From assembly GCA_029881255.1 (NCBI GenBank), contig JAOUMY010000011.1, forward strand, positions 107,083-171,082: a stretch of 64,000 nucleotides of DNA, written 5' to 3'. Below the pieces are notes generated by a model that ran no database searches, was not told where the DNA came from, and saw only the letters and a list, made by a program, of their open reading frames with translations. The position numbers and the translations under genes are program-made. This document shows, piece by piece, positions 47,313 through 56,866 of this stretch; positions within the stretch are counted from its first letter, which is position 1, and each line of letters starts with the position of its first letter. The stretch comes from Gammaproteobacteria bacterium. Lineage in GTDB: Bacteria; Pseudomonadota; Gammaproteobacteria; S012-40.

Positions 47313-47401
47313 CAGTGGGTTCAGATACCACTTTTGACTCTATAACAACCAGGCCCGGCGCATATTATCAAAAAGCGGTATCTGAACCCACTGTTGTTAT
47401 A
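47313..47401. repeat. 17-bp inverted repeat in the divergent promoter region
   Basis: CAGTGGGTTCAGATACC (47313-47329) recurs as its exact complement at 47377-47393. A nested pair, TATAACAAC (47341-47349) and GTTGTTATA (47393-47401), offers an alternative stem sharing a base with the right arm. It lies between the transporter and the hybrid kinase genes. Confidence 0.75.
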
Positions 47402-47479
47402 AACATCGAAAAAAAGGAGGTATCCGCCTAGTTTCAGTAGGTTATACTCGGCGCATCAGCCAGTAGGGAGAGGGGCTCA

Positions 47480-49927
47480 ATGAGGGAGTTCTTAAAGGAA
47501 ACAACGCCTGTCAATATACTGACCGTTAATTTTGATTTCGATACAAATACTGTATTTCAAAAGCTCTTTTCCTCCACGCCATATGTTGTGCAAGCTTCGA
47601 CAAATGATGAAAACCTTCTGCGCGAAATCCAACAATGCCATCCCGACCTCATATTGCTGAAGCATGACATTGCTGGCATCGATAGGGCATTCGAACACAT
47701 CCGAGCAATAAAAAATCATCTTGCGAGTCGTGATATTCCTGTTGCAGTTATCGGCACGCCGAATGACGACACGGATAGGATCCGATCATATGAAGCAGGT
47801 GCCGTCGACTACATCGTCGAGCCATTTCTGGAGAACGAATTACGCATACGCGTAATCAACCATATTTCTAATGCACGCGATCGAAATTCTCTAAAGGCAC
47901 TGACCAAAGAACTCGAACAGCGCGTCAGCGAAAGAACTGCTGAACTTGTAGAAAATGAAGAACGTCTCGCTTTTGTCCTTGAAGGAAGTCAACAGGGATT
48001 CTGGGATTGGAATATTCAAACTGGCGAAGTAAAGCGCAATGAAAATTGGGCAAAAATGCTTGGATATAAGTCCATATTGGAGTTTGAAAACAACACAAAA
48101 ACCTGGACTGACAAAATACACCCTGATGACCGGGAGACCGCATGGGCAGCAATAACTGATCACCTCAACGGCCGCTCCTCACACTATAGAGTTGAATATC
48201 GTATGCTCACCAAAAATGGTGAGATCAAATGGATACTGGATCAGGCTAAAATCGTCAAGCGGGACAGCGACGGAAAACCGTTGCGCATGAGTGGCACACA
48301 TACTGATATCACTGAGCGCAAACTAACCGAGAATAAAATACGCCATCAATCGAATATTCTCGAGATGATTTACAAACACACCCATGACTGTATTGTCCTT
48401 TTGGACAAACATTTCAATTTTATCCAGGTAAACGAAGCTTATGCCAAGGCCTGCGCACGTGATGTGTCAGAGTTTCCTGGTCACAATCACTTCGAATTTT
48501 ATCCTTCGATATTGATTTATACTTTCGAGAATGTTGTCAAAAGCAAAGCACCTTTTCATATTTTGGCCAGACCTTTTGATTTTCCCGATCACCCGGAATG
48601 GGGAACGACATACTGGGATTTGTCGCTCATCCCTATACTCGATAGGTCTGGCGAAGTTGAATTTTTACTTTTCACCCTAAAGGATGTTACCAGCAGGGTA
48701 TTGGCAGAACACGAAAAGGAACAACTGCAAACACAACTACAACAAGCACAGAAAATGGAAACTATTGGTCAGTTAACGGGTGGTATAGCCCACGACTTCA
48801 ATAACATTCTGGGCGCAATTTTAGGATTCGCTGAATTGAGCGAACACCGCTTGTCTTTTATTCAGGACAATCAACTTGAACAGTATAACAAACAGATTTT
48901 AACTGCGGCAGAGAAAGGCCGCGACCTGGTAAGCAGCATGCTGGCCTTTGGCCGAAACAACACGGGAGGACTTCGAGCGATAGATGGAGCAACACAGCTC
49001 AATGAAGTGGCCACGTTGATGCGGTCGACTATTCCCAAAAGCGTAAGCATTAATTTGGATATAGCACCAAACGTTCCGCCGCTCCTGACGAATGCTGTTC
49101 AACTACATCAGGTTCTTACGAATCTCATCATCAACGGCTATCATGCCAGCGGTGAACATGGCAAGTTAACGCTGAGCATTGGCGGGCCAATTGAAGTGCA
49201 AGGTGTATGCGCGAGTTGTCACCAGTCGTTTTCAGGTAAATATAACGAAATTGATGTTTGCGATAACGGCGTTGGGATTTCGGAAGAAAACATTAAACAC
49301 ATATTTGAACCATTCTTTACCACTAAGCCCACAGGTAAAGGCAGCGGCATGGGTTTACCCATGGTACACGGCATCGTTCACAGTTGCGGTGGCCATATTT
49401 TGGTAGAATCCGAAAAAAATACTGGAAGTACATTTCGATTGCTATTCAACGTCGCTCAATCCGAAATCGAGCCCGACATACTCGACAAAGCCACCCCCTC
49501 CAAAATGAACGCCAGAAAGAATCGTATTTTGGTGGTCGATGACGAGACATCCGTAATGGTATTCGTACAGGAATTACTCAAATTCGCTGGTTACAATGTG
49601 GAAGCGTTTAGCAATCCCCTAACTGCACTTGATCGGTTTACTTCCAGCCCGCATAGTTTTGATCTCCTCATAACCGACCAAACCATGCCCGGCATTACCG
49701 GCGTGGACCTGGTTCAACACATTTTGTCTCTGAGGCCCGAGTTGCCGGTTGTATTATGTACGGGTTTCAGTGAACGCGTCACCGAGGAAACTGCGCACCA
49801 ATTCGGAATTACAAAGTTTCTAAAAAAACCGGTTCCTTCCACCCTACTCTTGAAAACCATAGCCGAACTTCTTAATAAATCTAACGATGTCTCCACACAA
49901 CAGAAACTAGTTCTGTCCGACCAATAA
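47480..49927 (+). CDS. Hybrid histidine kinase: pseudo-receiver, two PAS, kinase core, receiver
   Basis: 815 residues, no membrane segment. The N-terminal receiver-like domain (~10-130) has Lys where the phosphoacceptor Asp belongs (LILLKHDIAG) and Glu for the conserved Lys (IVEPF). A coiled coil leads to PAS1 (~160-285, YRMLTKNGEIKW) and PAS2 (~295-405). HisKA has His438 in GGIAHDFNNILGAI, the HisKA_4-like type. The HATPase has DNGVGIS and GSGMGLPMVHGIV plus a Cys pair insert (GVCASCH). The C-terminal receiver (~680-800) has DDE, Asp733 and KKP. GAGAGGGGC provides the ribosome binding site. It is a soluble kinase; the target is unknown. Confidence 0.93.
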   Translation: MREFLKETTPVNILTVNFDFDTNTVFQKLFSSTPYVVQASTNDENLLREIQQCHPDLILLKHDIAGIDRAFEHIRAIKNHLASRDIPVAVIGTPNDDTDRIRSYEAGAVDYIVEPFLENELRIRVINHISNARDRNSLKALTKELEQRVSERTAELVENEERLAFVLEGSQQGFWDWNIQTGEVKRNENWAKMLGYKSILEFENNTKTWTDKIHPDDRETAWAAITDHLNGRSSHYRVEYRMLTKNGEIKWILDQAKIVKRDSDGKPLRMSGTHTDITERKLTENKIRHQSNILEMIYKHTHDCIVLLDKHFNFIQVNEAYAKACARDVSEFPGHNHFEFYPSILIYTFENVVKSKAPFHILARPFDFPDHPEWGTTYWDLSLIPILDRSGEVEFLLFTLKDVTSRVLAEHEKEQLQTQLQQAQKMETIGQLTGGIAHDFNNILGAILGFAELSEHRLSFIQDNQLEQYNKQILTAAEKGRDLVSSMLAFGRNNTGGLRAIDGATQLNEVATLMRSTIPKSVSINLDIAPNVPPLLTNAVQLHQVLTNLIINGYHASGEHGKLTLSIGGPIEVQGVCASCHQSFSGKYNEIDVCDNGVGISEENIKHIFEPFFTTKPTGKGSGMGLPMVHGIVHSCGGHILVESEKNTGSTFRLLFNVAQSEIEPDILDKATPSKMNARKNRILVVDDETSVMVFVQELLKFAGYNVEAFSNPLTALDRFTSSPHSFDLLITDQTMPGITGVDLVQHILSLRPELPVVLCTGFSERVTEETAHQFGITKFLKKPVPSTLLLKTIAELLNKSNDVSTQQKLVLSDQ

Positions 49928-50014
49928 GGTATGCAGAGCCAGATACCGTCACTATCCGCGGCGGCGAAGTGCTGAACATTCACATACAAGTGTGTTCGCA
50001 TAGAGTGGGCGCTG

Positions 50015-50254
50015 TTAGCAGACGACTCGATCGGCTTGAACCCAAATCCACACCAATTTTTCACCGGCGGCAGTAATCAGAATCTTCTTTCCCGACTGTT
50101 CATACAAAGGATGTCCAATACGTGTTCGCATCTGCTTTAGCTGTGTCGACACGCTTGACTGAGTCATGAACAGTTCCTCGGCAGCCCTGGTCACACTATT
50201 GTGTCTTGCAACGGCTTCAAAGATTTGCAGTTGTCGAAAAGTTGGCTTGTACAT
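50015..50254 (-). pseudogene. Truncated LysR-type regulator (DNA-binding domain only)
   Basis: 79 codons. FRQLQIFEAVARHNSVTRAAEELFMTQSSVSTQLKQM is the LysR helix-turn-helix, closest in feel to CbbR-like regulators, followed by GHPLYEQSGKKILITAAGEKL. After about 68 residues the similarity ends and a stop comes soon after. The ~220-residue effector-binding domain is missing; the sequence to 49930 shows only broken pieces in other frames. It is probably a gene remnant, although the DNA-binding domain could still be made. Confidence 0.8.
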
Positions 50255-50330
50255 GCGAGTCCTTTGCGCTAGACCTTTGTGCCGCAGTTACAAGCTAGAA
50301 CGAAATTATGAATGTAGCTTTACCGTTGTG

Positions 50331-52028
50331 TTAAAGTTTTGTGAAATAGCCTCGACTGATATTGCTCTCACCAAAGAGATCTGGCGCATATCGGTATCGA
50401 ATACAAATCATGAATATACATACAGGTAATATAAACCACCAGGAAACTGCGCTAAAAAAACCGGCACTCCTGGGAGCGGACGATTTTTCGTCAGAACTAT
50501 TCCTGGCCTCTTCGTTGGAAGACGCATTGGGATCTCCAGCATCTACATCACTCGCAGGATTCGTGTCAGTAACGCTGCTCAAACAACTGGTATCGCTAAT
50601 TGCAGAATTGATATCGCCGGTTACCGTCGAAAGGTATACATCCGTTGTTGGCAGATTCGACGCTGTGTTTTCATTGACCACCAGGGTACGATTAGCAATT
50701 ATGATGTCCCCGCCCGCATTAACAGCGAGTCGTGCCGGTGTAAGTACCGGCCTTGCTTCGTCGCTGACGCCGCAGTCCCCAGCACGATTAACCCCAAGGC
50801 CCGGCAGTGGTAGACGATCACTCCATCCATCCGCAGAACTATATATTCGCGCAAAATATTCCTTGCAATCCTCGGCACAACCTAGAACAACAAAACGTTC
50901 ATTTGCTGACCCACGAAACTCTACCTCCGAATAGAGAAAAGCATTGAGGGCGTTAACGTATTGTATATCTTCGACATCAGTCTGAAAGAGCTGTGGAGTC
51001 TTCCAACCATTTCGTTCGTCATACTCAACAGTATAAACATTGGTGTTGCCCGCGTCGTTAACAGTTGCTGAAAACAAGACTATGCGACTCGCATCATTGC
51101 TACTGTCCACAAAAAACGGCCGGTAACCGGCCATAAGATAATACGTTGTAAAAAACGTAAACGTCGCGCCTGCCTCATCTGTTGACCACATTCCTGTATC
51201 CGATTCATATTTGTACGGTACAAGTCTCATCTCAAGCGAAGCGGGAAAGTCGGTATACGTCGGGATAAAACAAAAAATATCGCCTCCAACTCCTACATAA
51301 ATCATCTCAAACGGGCATTGATCTGGCAGTTCGATTGCAGATTCCCATTGAGCAGAATCGATATTAAAAAAAGTTAACGTCGTTTCATCAAAGCGAAACA
51401 GTTTATTATTACCGAGACCAATATTTTCAGCGGCGATATCCTTAAATACGCTTTGCCAAGTATTGTCGCTTTGATATCGAAATACAGAAAAGTTTTTATT
51501 GCTCGATCTGACGGCAAGATAAAAAGTCTCTCCCGCAACAAACACAGCAATACCACCAATACTGCTAATCCCATCAAATCCGCCTGTTACCGGTATTTTT
51601 ACGGGAACTCGCCAACCATCATTAGCTATATAGGCGACTGCCCAAGCCTCGCCTATCGCCTCGTCTGTTTCAGCCACATAATAAAGCACCGCATTACCGC
51701 TATCTGACTGGCGTATGCGTGTGTAAGGAGACGTAATATTCTCCACGATTAAAACTGGATCGCCAAGGCTATTAGTTGCGTCGATTGCCTGAGAAAAAAG
51801 CCCATACTGCGCCTTCGAGGACTCGTTTATTGATACACGAGGCCAGATGACCTGTCCGTTGCCTGTCGGGTCAATAATGACATGATGGGATGCGAGTGGT
51901 GCAAGTGCGCCGAGAACAAAGCCAAGATTGGTTTCTATCGCCGTATTTTTGACGGGACCTAGTCCCGCGTGTACAGTGGGTAGTGTGACCACTAATATGA
52001 GGCTTATAACAGCTATCAATATTCTCAT
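50331..52028 (-). CDS. Exported beta-propeller-like protein with C-terminal membrane anchor
   Basis: 565 residues from the ATG at 52028, preceded by GGAAAGGATTCCC. A signal peptide (ILIAVISLILVVTLPTVHA) leads to a ~440-residue repetitive beta region with recurrent Trp-containing motifs (AYIANDGWRVPV, VEYDERNGWKTP, YSSADGWSDRLPLPG), suggesting propeller blades. A Ser/Asp/Asn-rich spacer (~490-530) precedes the helix WWFILPVCIFMICI with basic RYRY, like a C-terminal sorting or anchoring signal but without a PEP motif. Unknown role at the cell surface. Confidence 0.75.
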   Translation of the reverse strand: MRILIAVISLILVVTLPTVHAGLGPVKNTAIETNLGFVLGALAPLASHHVIIDPTGNGQVIWPRVSINESSKAQYGLFSQAIDATNSLGDPVLIVENITSPYTRIRQSDSGNAVLYYVAETDEAIGEAWAVAYIANDGWRVPVKIPVTGGFDGISSIGGIAVFVAGETFYLAVRSSNKNFSVFRYQSDNTWQSVFKDIAAENIGLGNNKLFRFDETTLTFFNIDSAQWESAIELPDQCPFEMIYVGVGGDIFCFIPTYTDFPASLEMRLVPYKYESDTGMWSTDEAGATFTFFTTYYLMAGYRPFFVDSSNDASRIVLFSATVNDAGNTNVYTVEYDERNGWKTPQLFQTDVEDIQYVNALNAFLYSEVEFRGSANERFVVLGCAEDCKEYFARIYSSADGWSDRLPLPGLGVNRAGDCGVSDEARPVLTPARLAVNAGGDIIIANRTLVVNENTASNLPTTDVYLSTVTGDINSAISDTSCLSSVTDTNPASDVDAGDPNASSNEEARNSSDEKSSAPRSAGFFSAVSWWFILPVCIFMICIRYRYAPDLFGESNISRGYFTKL

Positions 52029-52541
52029 GACGGGAATCCTTTCCGAAAAACATAAAGTAGTGACTGCCTGAACCACGATCATTCTACCTAACACTCGGAT
52101 TCACGAACAGATCCCCTTGACAGGAATCTCTACAGCAACGCTTTATTATTGACTGAACGAGAATTCTTTAGAGGCAACGGACTCTTGTTATTGGGTGCAA
52201 CAGGATATTGCAATTGAGCGAAATTCCGTCACTAAGCAGCTAAACCAAGGGAATTGTAATCGGCCAGTCTGGCGGTGAATAAGGTAGCGTTTTTATGGAT
52301 GTCCCTACTAAATTTCAACATAGACGAGACCTTTCTAACAAAATTGACTGGCAGGTATTTGTCGACAAATTCGTATATTTTTCTCTACGGTACAAATACC
52401 GAATTAAATTCTCAAAAGCCAGGAAATCCGTAGAAAATATATAGGGCCGGATACTACTTTTTGTTAATATACACCGATACCAGGCCGGTATATAAGCGAA
52501 TCGTTGTAACTGATCCTACTAATTCACACTGGGAATTGTAT
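52029..52541. other. Gene-free stretch of about 500 bp
   Basis: Divergent intergenic region between two exported-protein genes. It is AT-rich, with no long frame, no tRNA and no clear hairpin. It must hold the two promoters; I see no convincing operator. Confidence 0.6.
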
Positions 52542-52949
52542 ATGTTGCCAAGCACTTTAGAACGAGGATGGCCTGAATTATTCGCTCCTATTCTGTTCGT
52601 CATTACAACGTTTTTTATGAGCGGATGCGGGGTTTCAACCGTCGGGCAATCAACAGTAAATATTGGCAACGGTCAAATTGTTATCGAATTTCCCGAGTCC
52701 CTGGACAGACAGCTGTCCGAATCCACCGACGTAGTGGCAAAGATTTCAGTGGATGACGGCAAACAGCCGGAATTGTCGATAGATCGCAAAACGAAAAGCA
52801 ATGCCTATTTGCGCGTATGTTCTAATGATGGCGCATTGGGGTTCCAAAAGCTTTCGGCTGACCGTCCCTTGTTGAGCGTAGACAGTGCCGCTATTTTAGA
52901 CGGCGCCATCGGTGCAAAAGAAATGGTTGTCGTGTCGCGTATACTGTGA
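52542..52949 (+). CDS. Small lipoprotein, unknown
   Basis: About 135 residues from the ATG at 52542 (GGGA seven bases upstream; the frame opens at 52461). The hydrophobic stretch LFAPILFVITTFFMSGCG carries a lipobox (MSGC), so the mature protein would be lipid-anchored. The ~95-residue mature domain is mixed and polar, with no recognised family. A hairpin terminator follows, then the larger Big_5 lipoprotein gene on the same strand. Confidence 0.65.
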   Translation: MLPSTLERGWPELFAPILFVITTFFMSGCGVSTVGQSTVNIGNGQIVIEFPESLDRQLSESTDVVAKISVDDGKQPELSIDRKTKSNAYLRVCSNDGALGFQKLSADRPLLSVDSAAILDGAIGAKEMVVVSRIL

Positions 52950-52979
52950 ATAAGGTTTTGCCTTAGGCTATAAAGAGTC

Positions 52980-53022
52980 AGATACTCGCTTGATCGAAAC
53001 CATCGCTCAAGCGTATCTTTTC
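52980..53022 (+). terminator. Probable terminator after the small lipoprotein gene
   Basis: AGATAC-TC-GCTTGA pairs with TCAAGCGTATCT with a two-base bulge, followed by TTTT. The loop is about 13 bases. Confidence 0.6.
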
Positions 53023-53059
53023 TCGAAAAATGAAATGCCGGATTTTTGGGGAAAGTGTG

Positions 53060-55045
53060 ATGCGCTCAGGTTTGACTATCGCGCTATACGTTCTACTTAT
53101 CGTACTATCCGCTTGCGGCGAGCCAGGGCAAGGGGCTCGAAGCAATCGATTCTTATTGAATTACAGTTCTCCCGCGGATGGCGCTACGAATGTACGCCTG
53201 GATGAGCAGATCGTAATCGGTTTTAACCAGGCGATAGATGAAAACACCGTAAACAAAAATTCGTTTCGCGTGCAGGATAGCAAGGCCAAGAAAGATATCG
53301 CAGGCGTATTCACTTATCTGAGCGAGAATAGCAAGATCCTGTTTACCTCCGCCGCAGGCTATTTGCCTAACACATTATATACTGTCACCGTTGATCACAC
53401 CGTCACCAATGAAAAGGGCGTGCACCTAAAAGACGTCGTAAAGATTTCCTTTACCACCGGCGAAAGTGATAAAACGCGGCAATACTTTCCCGATGTTAAC
53501 GACATTGAGATTGGTCTCAACGCCAAGATAAAAGTCAATTTTGAACGCGCTGTTTTACAGTCCACACTCACATCACAGTCTTTTTATCTTGAAAAATTGC
53601 CTGAAAAGACCATCGTCGCCACCGGCATCGAGTATAACAACACCGAACAGGTCGCCACGCTGGTTCCATCAAGCCCGCTAATCGCCAATACGACGTACGC
53701 CTATGTCATCTCTAATACTGTTACCGACATCGCGGGAACGCCATTTTCGCAAACACCTATTTCAATACCGTTTAAAACCCGCGCGGCGAGCACCATAACA
53801 ACATTGATCGGGACAAGCGAAGAAGAGGCATTGTTTGGCACTGCACTCTTTAATGACGTGCTGTTCGCGGTCGGGTACACCGAGGGAATACTGTCAAATA
53901 GTCCATCGGGAAGCGGAGATGCTTATATAGTCGCGGTGAATGCAAACACCGGCGAAATTCTTGCGCGCCATCAATTCGGAACCGCTTTACATGACATGGC
54001 AACTGATATCGTTATAGGCGGAAGTGGCGAGATCTATGTTCTAGGTGAAAGCGAGGGCTCGGTACAAACCGGCGCCGAAACCGTAAACACCATTTTTCTC
54101 GCGCAATACACGTTCATCAACAACACCTTTGCGCAGTCCTGGATGACAGAACTTTCCGCCAATATCATAGGCTCACAAGCGTTAGCGATCGACGTATCAG
54201 GCAATGTGTATATCGCCGGATACAGTGACGCATCATTTGGATTAAGTACCATTTATGGAAACGCCGACGTATTGGTATGGAAATACAATAAAACCGGCGC
54301 ATTGCTCTGGGACTATAATGTCGGTAGTTTTCACGACGATGAAGTAGAAGACATCGCAGTCAGTAACAATTATGTTTATGTTTCCGGCCGTACCTATGGG
54401 GTGTTAGGTTCGTCGGAGGAGACGCTCGATCCAATTGATATATCGTTTATCAGCCAATTCACCAAGCAAGGCGTCCTGGTAAAGAACTATACGATTGATG
54501 AGCTGACTTCCGGTTTCAAATATATCGTCAAGGGCATCACCAATATCGGTGATGATTTGTACTTTACCGGTAATGTTGTACAACAGGTCGACCCCAACGT
54601 CACGCCAGGGACACAGCCATCCATCAATGACATAAAATCCAATATGTTTATCGCCAGGATAGACGCATTGACCAGTACCGTGGTCTTACTCAAAACAGAA
54701 GACAGTTATTCATCCCTAGGACATTTATACGGAAAAGTCATTCGGCCCGCCGCAGACAAATCTGCCTTGTTTGTAGGCTCCGAATGGGTACTGGACCAGG
54801 CAACTGACGACGTGAACATGAAATCAGTCGTTGGAAAATACAGCTTGAGTGGCGAAACTCTTTGGAACCCAGGCAATGGCGAAATCAGCGCCAGCGATCA
54901 TGCAGAAGTCTATGACGTCACTGTTAGTCCATCGAATGAGGTCTTCGTCTCCGGACTCATACACGGCGATATGGACGGACTGATTTCAAACGGTATGGGT
55001 GATGGATTCGTCGTTAAGTTTGACAGCCAGGGCGTTAAACAATAG
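53060..55045 (+). CDS. Lipoprotein with two Big_5 domains and an SBBP-type beta-propeller
   Basis: About 661 residues. GLTIALYVLLIVLSACG ends in a lipobox (LSAC). Two ~105-residue Ig-like Big_5 domains follow, each opening with 'SPADGATNVRLDEQIVIGFNQAID' or 'FPDVNDIEIGLNAKIKVNFERAV' and ending 'ISFTTG' or 'IPFKTR'. Residues ~240-660 hold SBBP-like repeats (DAYIVAVNANTGEILARHQFGT, DVSGNVYIAGYSDASFG, DGFVVKFDSQGVKQ), a likely propeller. GGGGAAAGTGTG gives a good ribosome binding site before the ATG at 53060. The architecture fits a surface adhesin or binding protein; no substrate is known. Confidence 0.85.
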   Translation: MRSGLTIALYVLLIVLSACGEPGQGARSNRFLLNYSSPADGATNVRLDEQIVIGFNQAIDENTVNKNSFRVQDSKAKKDIAGVFTYLSENSKILFTSAAGYLPNTLYTVTVDHTVTNEKGVHLKDVVKISFTTGESDKTRQYFPDVNDIEIGLNAKIKVNFERAVLQSTLTSQSFYLEKLPEKTIVATGIEYNNTEQVATLVPSSPLIANTTYAYVISNTVTDIAGTPFSQTPISIPFKTRAASTITTLIGTSEEEALFGTALFNDVLFAVGYTEGILSNSPSGSGDAYIVAVNANTGEILARHQFGTALHDMATDIVIGGSGEIYVLGESEGSVQTGAETVNTIFLAQYTFINNTFAQSWMTELSANIIGSQALAIDVSGNVYIAGYSDASFGLSTIYGNADVLVWKYNKTGALLWDYNVGSFHDDEVEDIAVSNNYVYVSGRTYGVLGSSEETLDPIDISFISQFTKQGVLVKNYTIDELTSGFKYIVKGITNIGDDLYFTGNVVQQVDPNVTPGTQPSINDIKSNMFIARIDALTSTVVLLKTEDSYSSLGHLYGKVIRPAADKSALFVGSEWVLDQATDDVNMKSVVGKYSLSGETLWNPGNGEISASDHAEVYDVTVSPSNEVFVSGLIHGDMDGLISNGMGDGFVVKFDSQGVKQ

Positions 55046-55238
55046 ATTGTATCTATGCCCTTCTCCATAGCGGTTCTCCAACCAACTCATCTCCCTCACA
55101 TAATGTTTAGCCGAAGTTTATTCACTCGTAGACACACTCAGAGTGTATAAATGATGTCATCAATACTGTCGGCAGACGCGACGACATCGCGCATCCGCAA
55201 TTGGGCACTGGCTGGTGCGTGATACCGTTTCTGTTCCA

Positions 55239-55301
55239 ATGCCAGCTACACTTCCTCTGATGGCACTTGGAATTCTCGGCCTTATGTTTCGCCGTCGGTG
55301 A
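55239..55301 (+). pseudogene. Orphan PEP-CTERM-like tail
   Basis: The frame reads VSVPMPATLPLMALGILGLMFRRR followed by a stop, the usual shape of a PEP-CTERM sorting signal (motif, hydrophobic helix, Arg cluster), with PMP in place of PEP. The frame is closed about 85 bases upstream and no body of a secreted protein precedes it. It is most likely the surviving 3' end of a deleted gene. Confidence 0.5.
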
Positions 55302-55374
55302 GTTTTGCGAGATTGCGGGGACAGATTCCGCTTTTCAATCATTAACGAAAAGTTGTATCCGCCCCCACTTTTGA

Positions 55375-56094
55375 CTATGCACTCACAGAAGTGAGTCCTT
55401 CGCAATCACCAGGCACATCATAATATAGTCTTTCCGGTATGCCTGCTTCTCTGCGGATGGCATTTTCGGAGATGCGCGTGTTTCTGTAGATTCCAAGTCC
55501 CACCGTACGCGCTTCCTCATGCTTTTCATAGGTATCCCCTGCCGAGTCAAAGCCATTTTTTAATTTGTAGCGATTAGTATCACCGCTCATGAAGTGCATG
55601 CAATGAATAAGTTCGTGTCCCAGGGCAACGTAAACAGGCGTACGGAGGCCGCCGAGAATGTCAGTATAATTGGCACGAGGTTCGAAGGCAGCGACGGCGC
55701 TGGTACCCACACGGGCGACAGAAAATTGATGCCCACCGACACCTGTCACCATGCGCCGTTTCGTTTTAAAAGGACCATAGCCTTCCAGCGTATCGATACC
55801 GCCGGCAACATTGTTGTGGTTTACCGCACGAAAGGCAAAGGTATTACCCGCTCTTTCTGATGCAATACTTCCGGGGCCTCGTCGAATGACACACCGAAGT
55901 CGATCGGGTGCTAACGTCGCACCACTAATCCCAACCCCTTGTGCCCGTTTGCTGATAATTTTTAACAAGTCGCTCCCTACACTGAGCAACTCTAAGGACT
56001 GTAACGCTCGTCTTGCATGCCCTTCAAAACCTTCATTGTCCTGCTCGATGAATATCCCCGGTAACCTTTGTTGATCGTATGGTACCTGTGCCAT
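55375..56094 (-). CDS. M91 (NleD/HopH1-like) zinc metallopeptidase
   Basis: 239 residues without signal peptide. VYVALGHELIHCMHFMSG places HELIH at 160-164. About 30 residues later come EEARTVGLG and then ISENAIRREAGIPERLYY, the conserved block of M91 peptidases such as E. coli NleD and plant-pathogen effectors HopH1/XopG. NleD cleaves host MAP kinases after type III delivery. Here no secretion-system gene is near, so the target could be bacterial, amoebal or toxin-like. GGAGGGCGAA is an excellent ribosome binding site. It stands alone among gene remnants, suggesting transfer. Confidence 0.85.
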   Translation of the reverse strand: MAQVPYDQQRLPGIFIEQDNEGFEGHARRALQSLELLSVGSDLLKIISKRAQGVGISGATLAPDRLRCVIRRGPGSIASERAGNTFAFRAVNHNNVAGGIDTLEGYGPFKTKRRMVTGVGGHQFSVARVGTSAVAAFEPRANYTDILGGLRTPVYVALGHELIHCMHFMSGDTNRYKLKNGFDSAGDTYEKHEEARTVGLGIYRNTRISENAIRREAGIPERLYYDVPGDCEGLTSVSA

Positions 56095-56392
56095 TTCGCC
56101 CTCCTAGTGAAAATAACTAATAAATTGTTTGAGTATGTGATATGGGCTCATAGTAAGCAACAACTGGCGACAAGAATATGAATTAGCTCACACCGAGATC
56201 AAGACAGCATTTCATAGCCTTCTTCTCAAACGAGGATACCCAGTCCTGCGGCCATCAGGGGCAAGATTTCTTTTTCCTGCGCGGATTTTCCCACATCCTA
56301 TTCCAATTGGCGGAGCCGTAGCACGCGCACGAATGAATTTTCTTACTTACCACAGTAGGGCCACTTCGCCAAAAGCGGTACACCGACACGAA

Positions 56393-56602
56393 TTAATTCA
56401 TAGGCTCGCAGGCAATATCAAAATCGACATGGTAGTGCTCGTCATGCCTGACCCAGGACTTCTTTTCTTGAATGCGTATGTGTCTGAAAATGAAGTTGCC
56501 GTGTGAGCTTGCATAAAGCTGCGCCTGCAAATCCGGCTTGAACAAAACACGATGAAGGTAACTCGACCGTATTTTCAAAGCGCTCTTATGCACTGGTAGC
56601 AT
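56393..56602 (-). CDS. Short open frame, doubtful gene
   Basis: 69 codons, rich in His, Lys and aromatic residues, ending DEHYHVDFDIACEPMN. There is no clear ribosome binding site and no recognised family. It may be the 3' end of a lost gene or a chance frame. The flanking stretches of about 260-300 bp show no other genes. Confidence 0.3.
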   Translation of the reverse strand: MLPVHKSALKIRSSYLHRVLFKPDLQAQLYASSHGNFIFRHIRIQEKKSWVRHDEHYHVDFDIACEPMN

Positions 56603-56866
56603 AACACCGGTTCTCGGCGCACCTTGTCGTGGACAACAGTGGGACTGTGCCGCCGACTAAGGAATGACTTTCCATAAATACCACCGAACCCCACTGAAAA
56701 CCTTCACCAGACATTCATATCAGAAGGAGGTTGTCACTAAATAGGTTAATTGTAACTGAATTTAAAATAATTAGACCCCATCAGGTGAGTAGAAAAACAT
56801 TGAATGTAATGCGACTTGAAGTATATATTTAGTCGACAAGTAAATTAGAAAAGCTAAATATTCGCC

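Noticed and set aside
47301..47345. GGGGTCA sequences as insertion-sequence ends
   Set aside because: Similar short strings occur at 44371 and 56774, but no transposase or target duplication accompanies them.
49200..49218. CASCH in the hybrid kinase as a c-type haem site
   Set aside because: It lies within a cytoplasmic ATPase domain of a protein with no signal peptide, so haem attachment is very unlikely.
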